A DNA stretch of 64,000 nt from an uncultured Bacteroidales bacterium (GTDB taxonomy: Bacteria > Bacteroidota > Bacteroidia > Bacteroidales > UBA932), in the NCBI GenBank assembly GCA_934695325.1, contig CAKUVD010000009.1, forward strand, positions 1-64,000, read 5' to 3'. The notes beneath the pieces were generated by a model. It had not been told where the DNA came from. It searched no databases and saw only the letters and a list, made by a program, of their open reading frames with translations. Numbering within the stretch: position 1 is the first letter of the stretch; every line of letters starts with the position of its first letter. Shown here piece by piece: positions 47,186-55,558 of the stretch. The translations under genes and the position numbers were made by a program.

Positions 47186-48748
47186 TTAGAGAGGAAGATT
47201 GTCGTGCTTCTTGGCAGGCAATGTCTGCTTCTTGCCTGCAAGCTGCTCGAGTGCGCGTATGACACGGAATCTGGTGTTCCTCGGTTCAATGATATCGTCA
47301 ATGTAGCCCATTCTTGCTGCCTGGTAAGGATTGCAGAAGAGGTCATTGTACTCGTTCTTCTTCTCCTCCGCAAGCTTGGCTTTCTCCTCAGGATCCTCCA
47401 CTGCCTTGAGCTCCTTTCCGTAGAGAATCTGCACTGCTCCGTCAGCACCCATGACAGCGATGTTGGCTGAAGGCCATGCATAATTGATGTCGCCACGTAT
47501 CTGCTTGCAGCTCATGACGATATGTGCACCGCCGTATGACTTTCTCAATGTCACTGTAACTTTAGGCACGGTCGCTTCGCCATAAGCATAGAGAAGCTTT
47601 GCACCATTCGCGATGATAGCGCCGTACTCCTGCTGTGTTCCGCAGAGGAATCCCGGTACATCCACGAGGGTTACGAGCGGAATGTTGAATGCATCGCAGA
47701 AGCGCACGAAACGTGCAGCCTTTCTGGAGGCGTTGATGTCCAGCACGCCGGCGAGGAATTTAGGCTGGTTCGCAACGATACCTACGCTCCTGCCGTTCAT
47801 GTGAGCGAAGCCTACGATGATGTTCTTCGCATAGGCCTGATGAACCTCGAAGAATTTTCCGTCATCCACAATGCTCTTTATGACATAGTACATGTCGTAA
47901 GCCTTGTTCGGGTTATCAGGGATAATCTCGTTCAAAGCATCGTCTGTCCTGCTGACAGGGTCATTTGTAGGAACTTCAGGAGCCTCCTCCATATTGTTCT
48001 GAGGAATATAGCTGAGCAGTTCCTTGATGATCCGGATACCGTCTTCATCATTTTCCGCAGCGAAATGCGCTACGCCGCTTTTGGTCGCGTGCACGCTTGC
48101 ACCACCGAGATCCTCAGATGTTACAGTCTCACCTGTGACGCTCTTGACGACTGCAGGGCCTGTGAGGAACATATAAGAGGTGTTCTTTACCATCACCGTG
48201 AAGTCTGTCAATGCAGGTGAATATACCGCACCTCCGGCACAAGGGCCGAAGATTCCTGATATCTGCGGAACGACTCCCGAAGAAAGAATGTTTCTCTCGA
48301 AGATCTCTCCGAAGCCTGCCAATGAATTTATGCCTTCCTGGATCCTGGCTCCGCCTGAATCATTGAGCCCGATACAAGGGACTCCGTTCCTGGTGGCCAT
48401 ATCCATAACCTTGCATATTTTCTGAGCCATAGCCTCGCCGAGAGAACCTCCGGACACGGTGAAGTCCTGTGCGAATACGTAGACAAGCCTTCCGTCAATG
48501 GTTCCCTGTCCAGTTACGACGCCGTCTCCGTCGAAATGCTGCTTGTCCATACCGAAGTTTGTGCAGCGGTGCTGGACGAACATATCGAATTCCTCGAAGC
48601 TTCCCTCGTCGAGAAGCAGAGCGATTCTCTCACGTGCAGTGAGCTTTCCTTTCTGGTGTTGCGCATCAATGCGTTTCTGTCCTCCGCCCATCGCGGCTGC
48701 TGCTCTGCGCTCTACCAGTTTCTTGATATTATCCTGCTGGATACTCAT
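47186..48748 (-). CDS. mmdA: Methylmalonyl-CoA decarboxylase / acyl-CoA carboxylase carboxyltransferase subunit
   Basis: Carboxyltransferase that moves CO2 from (S)-methylmalonyl-CoA to biotin, giving propionyl-CoA. 520 aa, both crotonase-like halves present: [52 protein letters not shown] and [15 protein letters not shown] in the N-half; [17 protein letters not shown] and [15 protein letters not shown] in the C-half. First gene of mmdA-oadG-BCCP-oadB, the last step of the succinate-to-propionate route. Substrate choice follows from the operon and the group; acetyl- or propionyl-CoA carboxylation cannot be strictly excluded. Confidence 0.92.
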   Translation of the reverse strand: MSIQQDNIKKLVERRAAAAMGGGQKRIDAQHQKGKLTARERIALLLDEGSFEEFDMFVQHRCTNFGMDKQHFDGDGVVTGQGTIDGRLVYVFAQDFTVSGGSLGEAMAQKICKVMDMATRNGVPCIGLNDSGGARIQEGINSLAGFGEIFERNILSSGVVPQISGIFGPCAGGAVYSPALTDFTVMVKNTSYMFLTGPAVVKSVTGETVTSEDLGGASVHATKSGVAHFAAENDEDGIRIIKELLSYIPQNNMEEAPEVPTNDPVSRTDDALNEIIPDNPNKAYDMYYVIKSIVDDGKFFEVHQAYAKNIIVGFAHMNGRSVGIVANQPKFLAGVLDINASRKAARFVRFCDAFNIPLVTLVDVPGFLCGTQQEYGAIIANGAKLLYAYGEATVPKVTVTLRKSYGGAHIVMSCKQIRGDINYAWPSANIAVMGADGAVQILYGKELKAVEDPEEKAKLAEEKKNEYNDLFCNPYQAARMGYIDDIIEPRNTRFRVIRALEQLAGKKQTLPAKKHDNLPL

Positions 48749-48966
48749 TTGTACTGTATATGTTTTTTAGTTATACTCAATGAACTCTCAATTTCTCTTC
48801 CGCCAACGTCTGCCATAGGCATAACGGCTGAAAAGAAATTTAACTTACAAATATACAGCATTTTTCCGAGTTCTCAAATTCCTGGACATACGCCTGGCCT
48901 CCGCCTGTCCCTCACAATATTTTTTCGTTTTTTATTGATTTTTTATCGTTATTCGTAAAGATATTA

Positions 48967-48974
48967 TATATTTG
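48967..48974 (+). promoter_or_regulatory. -7 box upstream of the NfeD-like gene
   Basis: TATATTTG, 18 nt before the start at 48992. No -33 element at proper spacing was seen. The rest of the 243-bp divergent gap to mmdA is AT-rich with no other recognised feature. Confidence 0.5.
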
Positions 48975-48991
48975 CAGAAAACAATGACATT

Positions 48992-49606
48992 ATGACTGAA
49001 TGGTGGACTTCACTTGACATTTACCTCAAAATACTATGGTGCATCGCCATAGCCACATCATTGACCTTTATCCTGCAGAGCATATTGACATTTGCGGGAT
49101 TCGACTCCGGAGGTGATTTCGACACGGACATTGACACCAGTTTCGACAGCGTCACCGATACACACCCGGATTTCGGAGGAGACTCGTCGATGAATCTCTT
49201 CACATTCAGGAACCTGGTGAATTTCTTTCTAGGCTTCAGCTGGACGGCCATACTCCTGCACGGGAAGTTTGCCACAGAGGCATTGCCCCTCACACTGGCC
49301 GTGCTCGTAGGCTCGGGGCTGGTGGCTGCGGTGATGTTTATGTTCAAATGGCTCGCAGGAATGCAGCAGTCCGGCAACATAAATATCTATAATTCAGCAG
49401 TAGGATGCCAGGGAAAGGCTTATCTCACTATACCAGGAGAACGGAAAGGCACCGGGAAAGTACAGATTTCCATCAACGAATCAGTGCGCGAGTATGACGC
49501 GGTGACAGACGGTGACACCATACCGACCGGAGCATCTGTAAAGGTCGTGGAAGTCATCGACTCAAGCACTCTCCTTGTGGAGACACTCGAATCGCTCATA
49601 ATATAA
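48992..49606 (+). CDS. NfeD/YqiJ-like membrane protein
   Basis: 204 aa. Three membrane helices (LKILWCIAIATSLTFILQSI; NLVNFFLGFSWTAILLHGKF; LTLAVLVGSGLVAAVMFMFK) separated by a short acidic loop (FDTDIDTSFDSVTDTHPDF), then a C-terminal OB-fold (about 130-204, GCQGKAYLTIPGERKGTGKV). This is the YqiJ/NfeD architecture that partners flotillins. The flotillin gene starts 18 nt later, which confirms the pairing. Confidence 0.85.
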   Translation: MTEWWTSLDIYLKILWCIAIATSLTFILQSILTFAGFDSGGDFDTDIDTSFDSVTDTHPDFGGDSSMNLFTFRNLVNFFLGFSWTAILLHGKFATEALPLTLAVLVGSGLVAAVMFMFKWLAGMQQSGNINIYNSAVGCQGKAYLTIPGERKGTGKVQISINESVREYDAVTDGDTIPTGASVKVVEVIDSSTLLVETLESLII

Positions 49607-49624
49607 ACCATAATAAGGCACACA

Positions 49625-51043
49625 ATGGAAACTATCATCATCATCGCAATAGCGGTCGTCGTGCTCATCGTCACACTTTCCGCTATCCTCAGGCGCTACA
49701 AGCGCTGCCCGTCTGACAAAGTTCTCGTAATCTACGGAAAGACAGGGAAGAACAAGAGCGGCGGAGCATCATCGGCCAAGTGCATACACGGAGGCGCCGC
49801 CTTCATCTGGCCTGTATTCCAGAGCTATGCATTCCTGGACCTCACCCCTATTTCCATTGAATGCAATCTCACCAACGCATTGAGCAAGCAGAACATCCGC
49901 GTGGATGTGCCCTGCAGGTTCACGGTCGGCATATCCACCGAGCCAGACAATATGACCAACGCAGCCGAGCGACTCCTCGGGCTCACCATCGAGAACATCC
50001 AGAATATCGCGACTGACATCCTGTTCGGACAACTCCGTCTCGTCATCGCCACGATGGATATCGAGGAAATCAACTCCGACAGGGACAAGTTTCTCGCGAA
50101 CGTAAGCACCAATGTCGAGGCCGAACTCCGCAAGATCGGACTGAAGCTCATCAATGTCAATGTGACTGACATCAGAGACGAGTCCGGCTACATAGAGGCC
50201 CTTGGAAAAGAGGCGGCGGCAAAGGCCATAAACGATGCAAAGAAAAGCGTAGCCGAGCAGAACCGCTTCGGTGAGATCGGCAAGGCAGAGGCAGACAGAG
50301 ACAAGGACATACGCATTGCGGAGACTGTCCGTGACACCAGGATTTCCACGGCCGACGCCAATGCGAAAGCCGTCGAAGGAGAGAACAACTCCAAAATTGC
50401 GATAGCCAATTCTGATGCCATAAGACGAGAAAAAGAGGCCGAGGCGTCACGCATCGCCATAGCAGCAGAGAAAGTGCAGGCTGCAATGGCACTCGAAGAG
50501 GCATACAAGGCAGAACAGAACGCCGAAATGGCTCGTGCAGCCAGAGAACAGGCCACACAGCAGGCAAACATTGTCGTGCCTGCACAGATAGAAAAAGAGA
50601 AAGCCATCATCGATGCGGAGGCCGAGGCTGAGAAATTGCGCAGGACAGCGCAAGGAGAGGCTGACGCCATCTACGCAAAGATGGCCGCACAGGCTAAGGG
50701 TATCGAAGAAATTCTCACTAAGCAGGCAGAAGGTTTCCAGAGGCTTGTCAATGCAGCTGAAGGTGATGCGCAGAAGGCTGTCCTTATGCTCATCGCAGAC
50801 AAACTGCCGGAACTCGTAAAGACACAGGTAGAGGCCGTGAAAGGCATTAAGATTGACAAGGTCACCGTATGGGACGGAAACGGTAAAGGTGACGGAAAGA
50901 CATCCACTGCGAATTTCATATCCGGAATGATGCAGTCCGTCCCTCCTCTCGACGAACTTTTCAAGATGGCTGGAATGAACCTTCCAAGCTACTTGAAGGG
51001 TGCTGAAGAGCAGAAAAGCGCCACAACGGAGGAAATCCGATAA
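49625..51043 (+). CDS. Flotillin-family SPFH-domain protein (YqiK-like)
   Basis: 472 aa. One N-terminal membrane helix (IIIIAIAVVVLIVTLSAIL), an SPFH/Band 7 domain (about 30-220; RYKRCPSDKVLVIYGKTG, VDVPCRFTVGIS, LTIENIQNIATDILFGQLR), then a long Ala/Glu coiled coil (about 220-400; AEQNRFGEIGKAEADRDKDI, EAEASRIAIAAEKVQAAM) and a glycine-containing tail. Forms oligomeric membrane scaffolds that organise microdomains. Operon with the NfeD-like gene upstream and the small HTH gene 5 nt downstream. Confidence 0.93.
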   Translation: METIIIIAIAVVVLIVTLSAILRRYKRCPSDKVLVIYGKTGKNKSGGASSAKCIHGGAAFIWPVFQSYAFLDLTPISIECNLTNALSKQNIRVDVPCRFTVGISTEPDNMTNAAERLLGLTIENIQNIATDILFGQLRLVIATMDIEEINSDRDKFLANVSTNVEAELRKIGLKLINVNVTDIRDESGYIEALGKEAAAKAINDAKKSVAEQNRFGEIGKAEADRDKDIRIAETVRDTRISTADANAKAVEGENNSKIAIANSDAIRREKEAEASRIAIAAEKVQAAMALEEAYKAEQNAEMARAAREQATQQANIVVPAQIEKEKAIIDAEAEAEKLRRTAQGEADAIYAKMAAQAKGIEEILTKQAEGFQRLVNAAEGDAQKAVLMLIADKLPELVKTQVEAVKGIKIDKVTVWDGNGKGDGKTSTANFISGMMQSVPPLDELFKMAGMNLPSYLKGAEEQKSATTEEIR

Positions 51044-51048
51044 AAGTT

Positions 51049-51258
51049 ATGCCGATTATCGTAAACATCGACGTTATGCTGGCTCTAAGGAAGATGTCGA
51101 GCGGAGAACTCGCCGAGAAGGTGGGCATCTCCGCCACGAATCTCTCCATCCTGAAGACAGGTAAGGCGAAGGCAGTACGCTTTTCCACATTGGAGGCACT
51201 GTGCAAGGCTCTTGACTGCCAGCCGGGAGACATCCTCAAATACACGCCCGACGAGTAG
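51049..51258 (+). CDS. Small Cro/CI-type HTH regulator
   Basis: 69 aa, a single XRE-type HTH: MLALRKMSSGELAEKVGISA then TNLSILKTGKAKAVRFSTLE and ALCKALDCQPGDILKY. It resembles the YozG group of minimal regulators. It starts 5 nt after the flotillin stop and shares its transcript, so autoregulation of the flotillin operon is a reasonable guess. The stop lies 5 nt from the convergent AraC-type gene. Confidence 0.88.
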   Translation: MPIIVNIDVMLALRKMSSGELAEKVGISATNLSILKTGKAKAVRFSTLEALCKALDCQPGDILKYTPDE

Positions 51259-51263
51259 GCACA

Positions 51264-52238
51264 TCACTCCTCACGCATAAATTCCCCGGGCGTCTTGCCG
51301 GTGGAAATACGGAAAAAGCGGGTGAAAAAGGAATGGTTCTGAAAGCCAAGCGTTTCGGAGACCTCCTTTATGGAATACTTGCCTGAAAGCAGAAGGCTCT
51401 TAGCGTCCAGGATGACATATTCCCTGATAAGGTCAAGCGGCTTGCTGCCGCTTGCCTTTTTTATCAGGCGCGAGAAGTGTTTCTCCGATATGCACTGACG
51501 CCTGGCGTAGAACCCCACCGTACGGTCTTTTCTGGAGAAATTGTGAATGTCATTCTGAAAGCGCACGAGCACCTCACGCTCCCGCGAATATATGGCGGGT
51601 TCGTCAGCGATGGCGTGCGACACCTCCGTCCCTGCACCCTGACGCCCACATCCAGGAAGCATTCTGCTACGCCACTTCAGAAGAAGGCTCGCAAATATAT
51701 AGGTGAATCCAGAAAGTATGCCGTCAGCCGTACCGCTGTCAGAGTTTCTCACTATGAATTTAAGGGACTGACATAGACGCTCGTAATTCGCCGCCTCGTC
51801 CGGGGCGATGCTGACCGATGCCGGCTCCTGATTATGAAGAAGCCACTGTCTGAGACTGCGGCCGTGAGGGCCGCGTATCTCCGTCATAATATATTCAGGA
51901 TCTATTGCGACAATGATGACCTCACTGTCTTCCAGGACAGATATCTGCTCCAGAATCTGTCCCCCGAAAATAACCAGTACGCCGTTGCTTTCCATAAGAT
52001 AGTCTTTCTGCTGTATCCTCAGCAATATGCGTCCCTTCCTGCAGAACACGCATACAGTCAATGACACTTTCAAAGGAAGCCTGAGGCGCGAAGCCACATC
52101 CATCAACCCGTCGCCTGCGTCACATCCGTCATTCCCGAGGTTATCAAGGATGCAGAACTTGTCGTCAATCCATACTTTGGAAAGCCGGCCCTTAAGATAG
52201 GTCAGCCCGATCGTCTCGATGATTTCATCTTTCTTCAT
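51264..52238 (-). CDS. AraC-family transcriptional regulator
   Basis: 324 aa. The N-terminal 200 residues form a cupin-like sensing domain (LKVSLTVCVFCRKGRILLRI, SNGVLVIFGGQILEQISV). The C-terminal HTH_18 spans about 225-320 (VGFYARRQCISEKHFSRLIK; YSIKEVSETLGFQNHSFFTR; STGKTPGEFMRE). A TAACTTTG -7 box lies at 52250-52243. No neighbouring gene is an obvious target. Confidence 0.9.
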   Translation of the reverse strand: MKKDEIIETIGLTYLKGRLSKVWIDDKFCILDNLGNDGCDAGDGLMDVASRLRLPLKVSLTVCVFCRKGRILLRIQQKDYLMESNGVLVIFGGQILEQISVLEDSEVIIVAIDPEYIMTEIRGPHGRSLRQWLLHNQEPASVSIAPDEAANYERLCQSLKFIVRNSDSGTADGILSGFTYIFASLLLKWRSRMLPGCGRQGAGTEVSHAIADEPAIYSREREVLVRFQNDIHNFSRKDRTVGFYARRQCISEKHFSRLIKKASGSKPLDLIREYVILDAKSLLLSGKYSIKEVSETLGFQNHSFFTRFFRISTGKTPGEFMREE

Positions 52239-52330
52239 ACAGCAAAGTTACTTATAACTGGACTTTTTTCTTTTACAATCAGGAAAAAATTCGTAAATTC
52301 GATGTCCTTTTCAATCAATGAGTATTGAGT

Positions 52331-53023
52331 ATGGAATATAGAGACCTTCTTGTTTATAATCTCGGACCTGGAGCTGAAGCTTTTTCTACACGCAAGGATT
52401 CAGTGCTGCCATACCCTGTCATCCAGCCCCGTCAGACGCATTCCACAAATGTGGCGGTCATTGACAGACCGGACTATACCCGCGAGGAACTGGAGGGTAT
52501 AGACGCACTGGTGACGAATCTTCCAGGAGTCGCAATCGGAGTACGCACGGCGGACTGTATTCCGGTGCTGCTATATGACCCGGTGAAAAAAGTCGTCGGA
52601 GCGGCTCACAGCGGATGGAGAGGAACCGTAAACAAGATCTCCGCACAGGCCGTGCTGGCAATGATGAAAAACTACGGGAGCAAGCCGTCAGACATCAGAG
52701 CAGTAATCGGACCTGGCATAGGTCCCGACAGTTTTCAGGTCGGCGAGGATGTCGCCAAGCTTTTCAAGGAATCAGGCTTTCCTGTAGAGAGGATATGGTC
52801 ATTCCGCGGCCCCAGAAGAGAAGGCAGTATGGCTGGCGGCCACCACATTGACCTATGGGAGGTATGCCGCATAACACTGAATGAATGCGGCCTGGATGAC
52901 GCCAACATCCAGACGGCAGGTATCTGCACCTACGAATCTCCAGAATTCTGGTCGGCCCGCCGCGACGGCCCGGAATGCGACAGGATCGTATCATCAATAC
53001 GCCTTACCCCGATAGGACAATAG
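52331..53023 (+). CDS. pgeF: YfiH/PgeF-type purine nucleoside phosphorylase, laccase-domain protein
   Basis: 230 aa from ATG 52331 (MEYRDLLVYNLG); a TTG two codons upstream is possible but less likely. Conserved Cys/His metal-site motifs: RQTHSTN (about 37-43), RTADCIPVLLYDP (about 76-88), AAHSGWRGTVNKI (about 95-107) and the terminal FWSARRDGP. The family acts on purine nucleosides and, in E. coli, edits murein precursors; the old name is multicopper polyphenol oxidase. Convergent with kbl across a bidirectional hairpin. Confidence 0.9.
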   Translation: MEYRDLLVYNLGPGAEAFSTRKDSVLPYPVIQPRQTHSTNVAVIDRPDYTREELEGIDALVTNLPGVAIGVRTADCIPVLLYDPVKKVVGAAHSGWRGTVNKISAQAVLAMMKNYGSKPSDIRAVIGPGIGPDSFQVGEDVAKLFKESGFPVERIWSFRGPRREGSMAGGHHIDLWEVCRITLNECGLDDANIQTAGICTYESPEFWSARRDGPECDRIVSSIRLTPIGQ

Positions 53024-53024
53024 G

Positions 53025-53066
53025 AAAAAAAACTGCCGGCATCCTGATCGAGAGGATACCGGCAGA
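53025..53066 (-). terminator. Terminator of kbl, possibly bidirectional
   Basis: Stem CTGCCGG-ATCCT / AGGAT-CCGGCAG with an unpaired base on each side and a 7-nt loop. On the minus strand it is followed by eight T, 28 nt after the kbl stop. It may also help end pgeF. Confidence 0.85.
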
Positions 53067-53093
53067 TATATTTTCATACAGTCAAGACCCGTG

Positions 53094-54281
53094 CTACTTC
53101 AGGACTCCGAGATCCTTCCCGACTTTGATGAACGCCTCGACACACTTGTCAAGCTGTTCCCTCGTATGAGCCGCGGACAACTGCACACGGATACGCGCCT
53201 GGTCTTTCGGAACGACAGGATAATAGAACCCTGTGACATATATTCCCTCATCCTGCATTTTCGAGGCAAACACCTGCGAAAGCCTGGCGTCATACAGCAT
53301 CACCGCACAGATGGCGCTCTGAGTAGGCTTGATGTCGAAGCCGGCCTTCATCATCTTGTCTCGGAAGTATTCGACATTCTCCGCAAGGCGGTCGTGCAGC
53401 TCATTGCTCTCCTTAAGTATCCTGAACACCTCCAGGCTGGCGCCTATTATGCAAGGGGCCAATGAGTTGGAGAACAGGTACGGACGGCTTCTCTGCCTGA
53501 GGAGATCAATGATTTCCTTTCTGCCTGTCGTGAATCCGCCCATCGCTCCGCCGAAGGCCTTGCCGAGAGTCCCGGTATATATGTCCACCTTCCCATAAGT
53601 ATCTGTAAGTTCGCTGACGCCGTGGCCCGTAGCGCCCACCACACCTGCAGAATGAGACTCGTCTACCATCACGAGAGCATCGTACTTCTCTGCGAGAGCG
53701 CATATCTTGTCCACCGGAGCGACATTTCCGTCCATCGAGAACACACCGTCAGTGACAATGATCCTGAATCTCTGTGCCTGAGCCTCCTGAAGACAACGCT
53801 CCAGTTCGTTCATATCAGCATTGGCATAGCGATATCTCTTCGCCTTGCAGAGCCTGACGCCGTCTATGATGGAAGCGTGATTCAGAGCATCGGAAATGAT
53901 CGCATCCTCATCTGTCAGAAGCGGCTCGAACACTCCCCCGTTTGCGTCAAAGCAAGCGGCATACAATATGGTGTCCTCAGTGTGGAAATACTCGCTGATG
54001 GCCTTCTCCAACTGCTTGTGAATGTCCTGTGTCCCGCAGATGAAACGCACGGAAGCCATACCGAAGCCACGTTTTTCCATCATTGCGGCCGAAGCCTTGA
54101 CCAGGCGCGGGTCATTTGCAAGCCCCAGATAGTTATTGGCGCAGAAATTGAGGACTTCCTTGCCGCCTACCGTGATAGCCGCGGACTGTGAACTCTCGAT
54201 CAGGCGTTCCTCCTTATAGAGCCCCGCCTCTCTGATCTCAGCGAGAGTCTTGCTGAGATGCTCTTTCATTTTTCCGTACAT
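53094..54281 (-). CDS. kbl: Glycine C-acetyltransferase (2-amino-3-ketobutyrate CoA ligase)
   Basis: Cleaves 2-amino-3-ketobutyrate with CoA to glycine and acetyl-CoA, the second step of threonine breakdown. 395 aa from ATG 54281 (MYGKMKEHLSKTLAEIREAG), the usual family start; the frame is open to TTG 54332 and contains another ATG at 54314. Conserved text: CANNYLGLANDPRLV, FGMASVRFICGTQDIHK, DALNHASIIDGVRLCKAKRY, DESHSAGVVG, and the PLP lysine in TGTLGKAFGGAMGG (near 239). Divergent from tdh, the first-step enzyme, across a gap holding a MITE-like element. Confidence 0.95.
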   Translation of the reverse strand: MYGKMKEHLSKTLAEIREAGLYKEERLIESSQSAAITVGGKEVLNFCANNYLGLANDPRLVKASAAMMEKRGFGMASVRFICGTQDIHKQLEKAISEYFHTEDTILYAACFDANGGVFEPLLTDEDAIISDALNHASIIDGVRLCKAKRYRYANADMNELERCLQEAQAQRFRIIVTDGVFSMDGNVAPVDKICALAEKYDALVMVDESHSAGVVGATGHGVSELTDTYGKVDIYTGTLGKAFGGAMGGFTTGRKEIIDLLRQRSRPYLFSNSLAPCIIGASLEVFRILKESNELHDRLAENVEYFRDKMMKAGFDIKPTQSAICAVMLYDARLSQVFASKMQDEGIYVTGFYYPVVPKDQARIRVQLSAAHTREQLDKCVEAFIKVGKDLGVLK

Positions 54282-54381
54282 AGTCTGTATATTGAAGTTC
54301 TCGAAATTAGGCATTATGCCGGAAAAATCCAAGACTTTAACGATTTATAACATTTTTCTTCTATTATCGTAAAAAACTGAC

Positions 54382-54389
54382 TATTTTTG
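54382..54389 (+). promoter_or_regulatory. Candidate -7 box for tdh-metH-metF
   Basis: TATTTTTG on the plus strand, immediately left of the MITE-like element and about 205 nt before tdh. If used, transcription would start near 54397 and the element would form most of the tdh leader. No -33 box was seen. Confidence 0.45.
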
Positions 54390-54396
54390 CAGTAAT

Positions 54397-54567
54397 TAAG
54401 AAGCTGTTTGAATTTTATTCAATAGAAATTTTATGATGGATTTTCGAGGAGAGTCTTTCTGAAATTTTGAAAAAGATAGCAGGAGATATCTGACTGAAAA
54501 ATTTCGGGAAAACTATACCGGAAAGACGCATAAAAGAATTTTCGACATAAATTTAAACAGATTCTAA
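54397..54567. mobile_element. MITE-like element between kbl and tdh
   Basis: 171 bp without a coding frame. Left end TAAGAAGCTGTTTGAATTT and right end, read inward, TTAGAATCTGTTTAAATTT form a 19-bp terminal inverted repeat with 4 mismatches. The right 60 bp recur in inverted orientation at 61181-61239. No clear target duplication was found. It fills the divergent kbl/tdh region. The family is not recognised. Confidence 0.6.
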
Positions 54568-54593
54568 GAAGAAACAATAAGGAAGATACCGAT

Positions 54594-55544
54594 ATGAAGA
54601 AAATCCTCATAATTGGAGCCACAGGACAGATAGGATCCGAACTCACAATGGAATTGCGCAAGAGATATGGCAATGACAATGTCGTCGCCGGCTATATCCA
54701 CGGAAGCGAGCCGAAAGGTGAACTGAAAGAGTCCGGACCGTCAGAAATCGTGGATGTCACGGACGGAGAGATGATTGATGCCGCCGTAAGGAGATACGGC
54801 ATCGACGCCATCTACAATCTGGCAGCCCTGCTTTCCGTAGTCGCAGAATCCAAGCCGGCATTGGCCTGGAAGATCGGCATCGACGGATTATGGAACGTTC
54901 TTGAGGTGGCACGCACACACAAATGCTCGGTATTCACTCCTAGTTCCATCGGGTCTTTCGGACCGAGCACGCCGCACGTGAACACTCCTCAGGACACGAT
55001 TCAGCGTCCTAAGACAATGTATGGTGTCACGAAAGTCACGACAGAGCTTCTGAGCGACTACTATTTCACAAAATACGGCGTGGACACCCGAGCGGTGAGA
55101 TTCCCCGGCCTTATTTCAAATGTGACGCTCCCAGGCGGTGGGACGACAGACTATGCCGTGGACATATACTATTCGGCCGTGCGCGGGGAAAAATTCATAT
55201 GCCCGCTCAAGCCGGGGACGCTTATGGATATGATGTATATGCCGGATGCTCTCAACGGAGCCATCAAGCTTATGGAGGCAGACCCGGCAAGGCTAATACA
55301 CCGCAACGCTTTCAACATCGCCGCTATGAGTTTCGGCCCGGAAACCATATATGAGGCCATCAAGAAAGAGATTCCGTCCTTCGAGATGGAATACAGGCCG
55401 GATCCGCTGAAGCAGAGCATTGCGGACAGCTGGCCTGACAGTATGGATGACACCTGCGCCCGCACAGAATGGGACTGGAAACCAGAGTACGACCTCGAGG
55501 CGATGACCAAGGATATGATCGCAAAACTACGTGCACGCCTATAA
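54594..55544 (+). CDS. tdh: L-threonine 3-dehydrogenase, NAD-epimerase-fold type
   Basis: Oxidises threonine to 2-amino-3-ketobutyrate with NAD+. 316 aa of the extended SDR type, not the zinc type of E. coli: GATGQIGSELTMELRKRYG (NAD motif at 8-14), TPSSIGSFGP, Tyr143 and Lys147 in MYGVTKVTTE, FPGLISNVTLPGGGTTDYA. The downstream metH start follows after 14 nt, so tdh, metH and metF form an operon. Divergent kbl completes the threonine-to-glycine route. Confidence 0.94.
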   Translation: MKKILIIGATGQIGSELTMELRKRYGNDNVVAGYIHGSEPKGELKESGPSEIVDVTDGEMIDAAVRRYGIDAIYNLAALLSVVAESKPALAWKIGIDGLWNVLEVARTHKCSVFTPSSIGSFGPSTPHVNTPQDTIQRPKTMYGVTKVTTELLSDYYFTKYGVDTRAVRFPGLISNVTLPGGGTTDYAVDIYYSAVRGEKFICPLKPGTLMDMMYMPDALNGAIKLMEADPARLIHRNAFNIAAMSFGPETIYEAIKKEIPSFEMEYRPDPLKQSIADSWPDSMDDTCARTEWDWKPEYDLEAMTKDMIAKLRARL

Positions 55545-55558
55545 GATGCCTTTTATGA

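Noticed and set aside
47173..47496. N-terminal extension of the OadG-like protein
   Set aside because: It is an alternate frame of mmdA; the inner start has a proper signal peptide.
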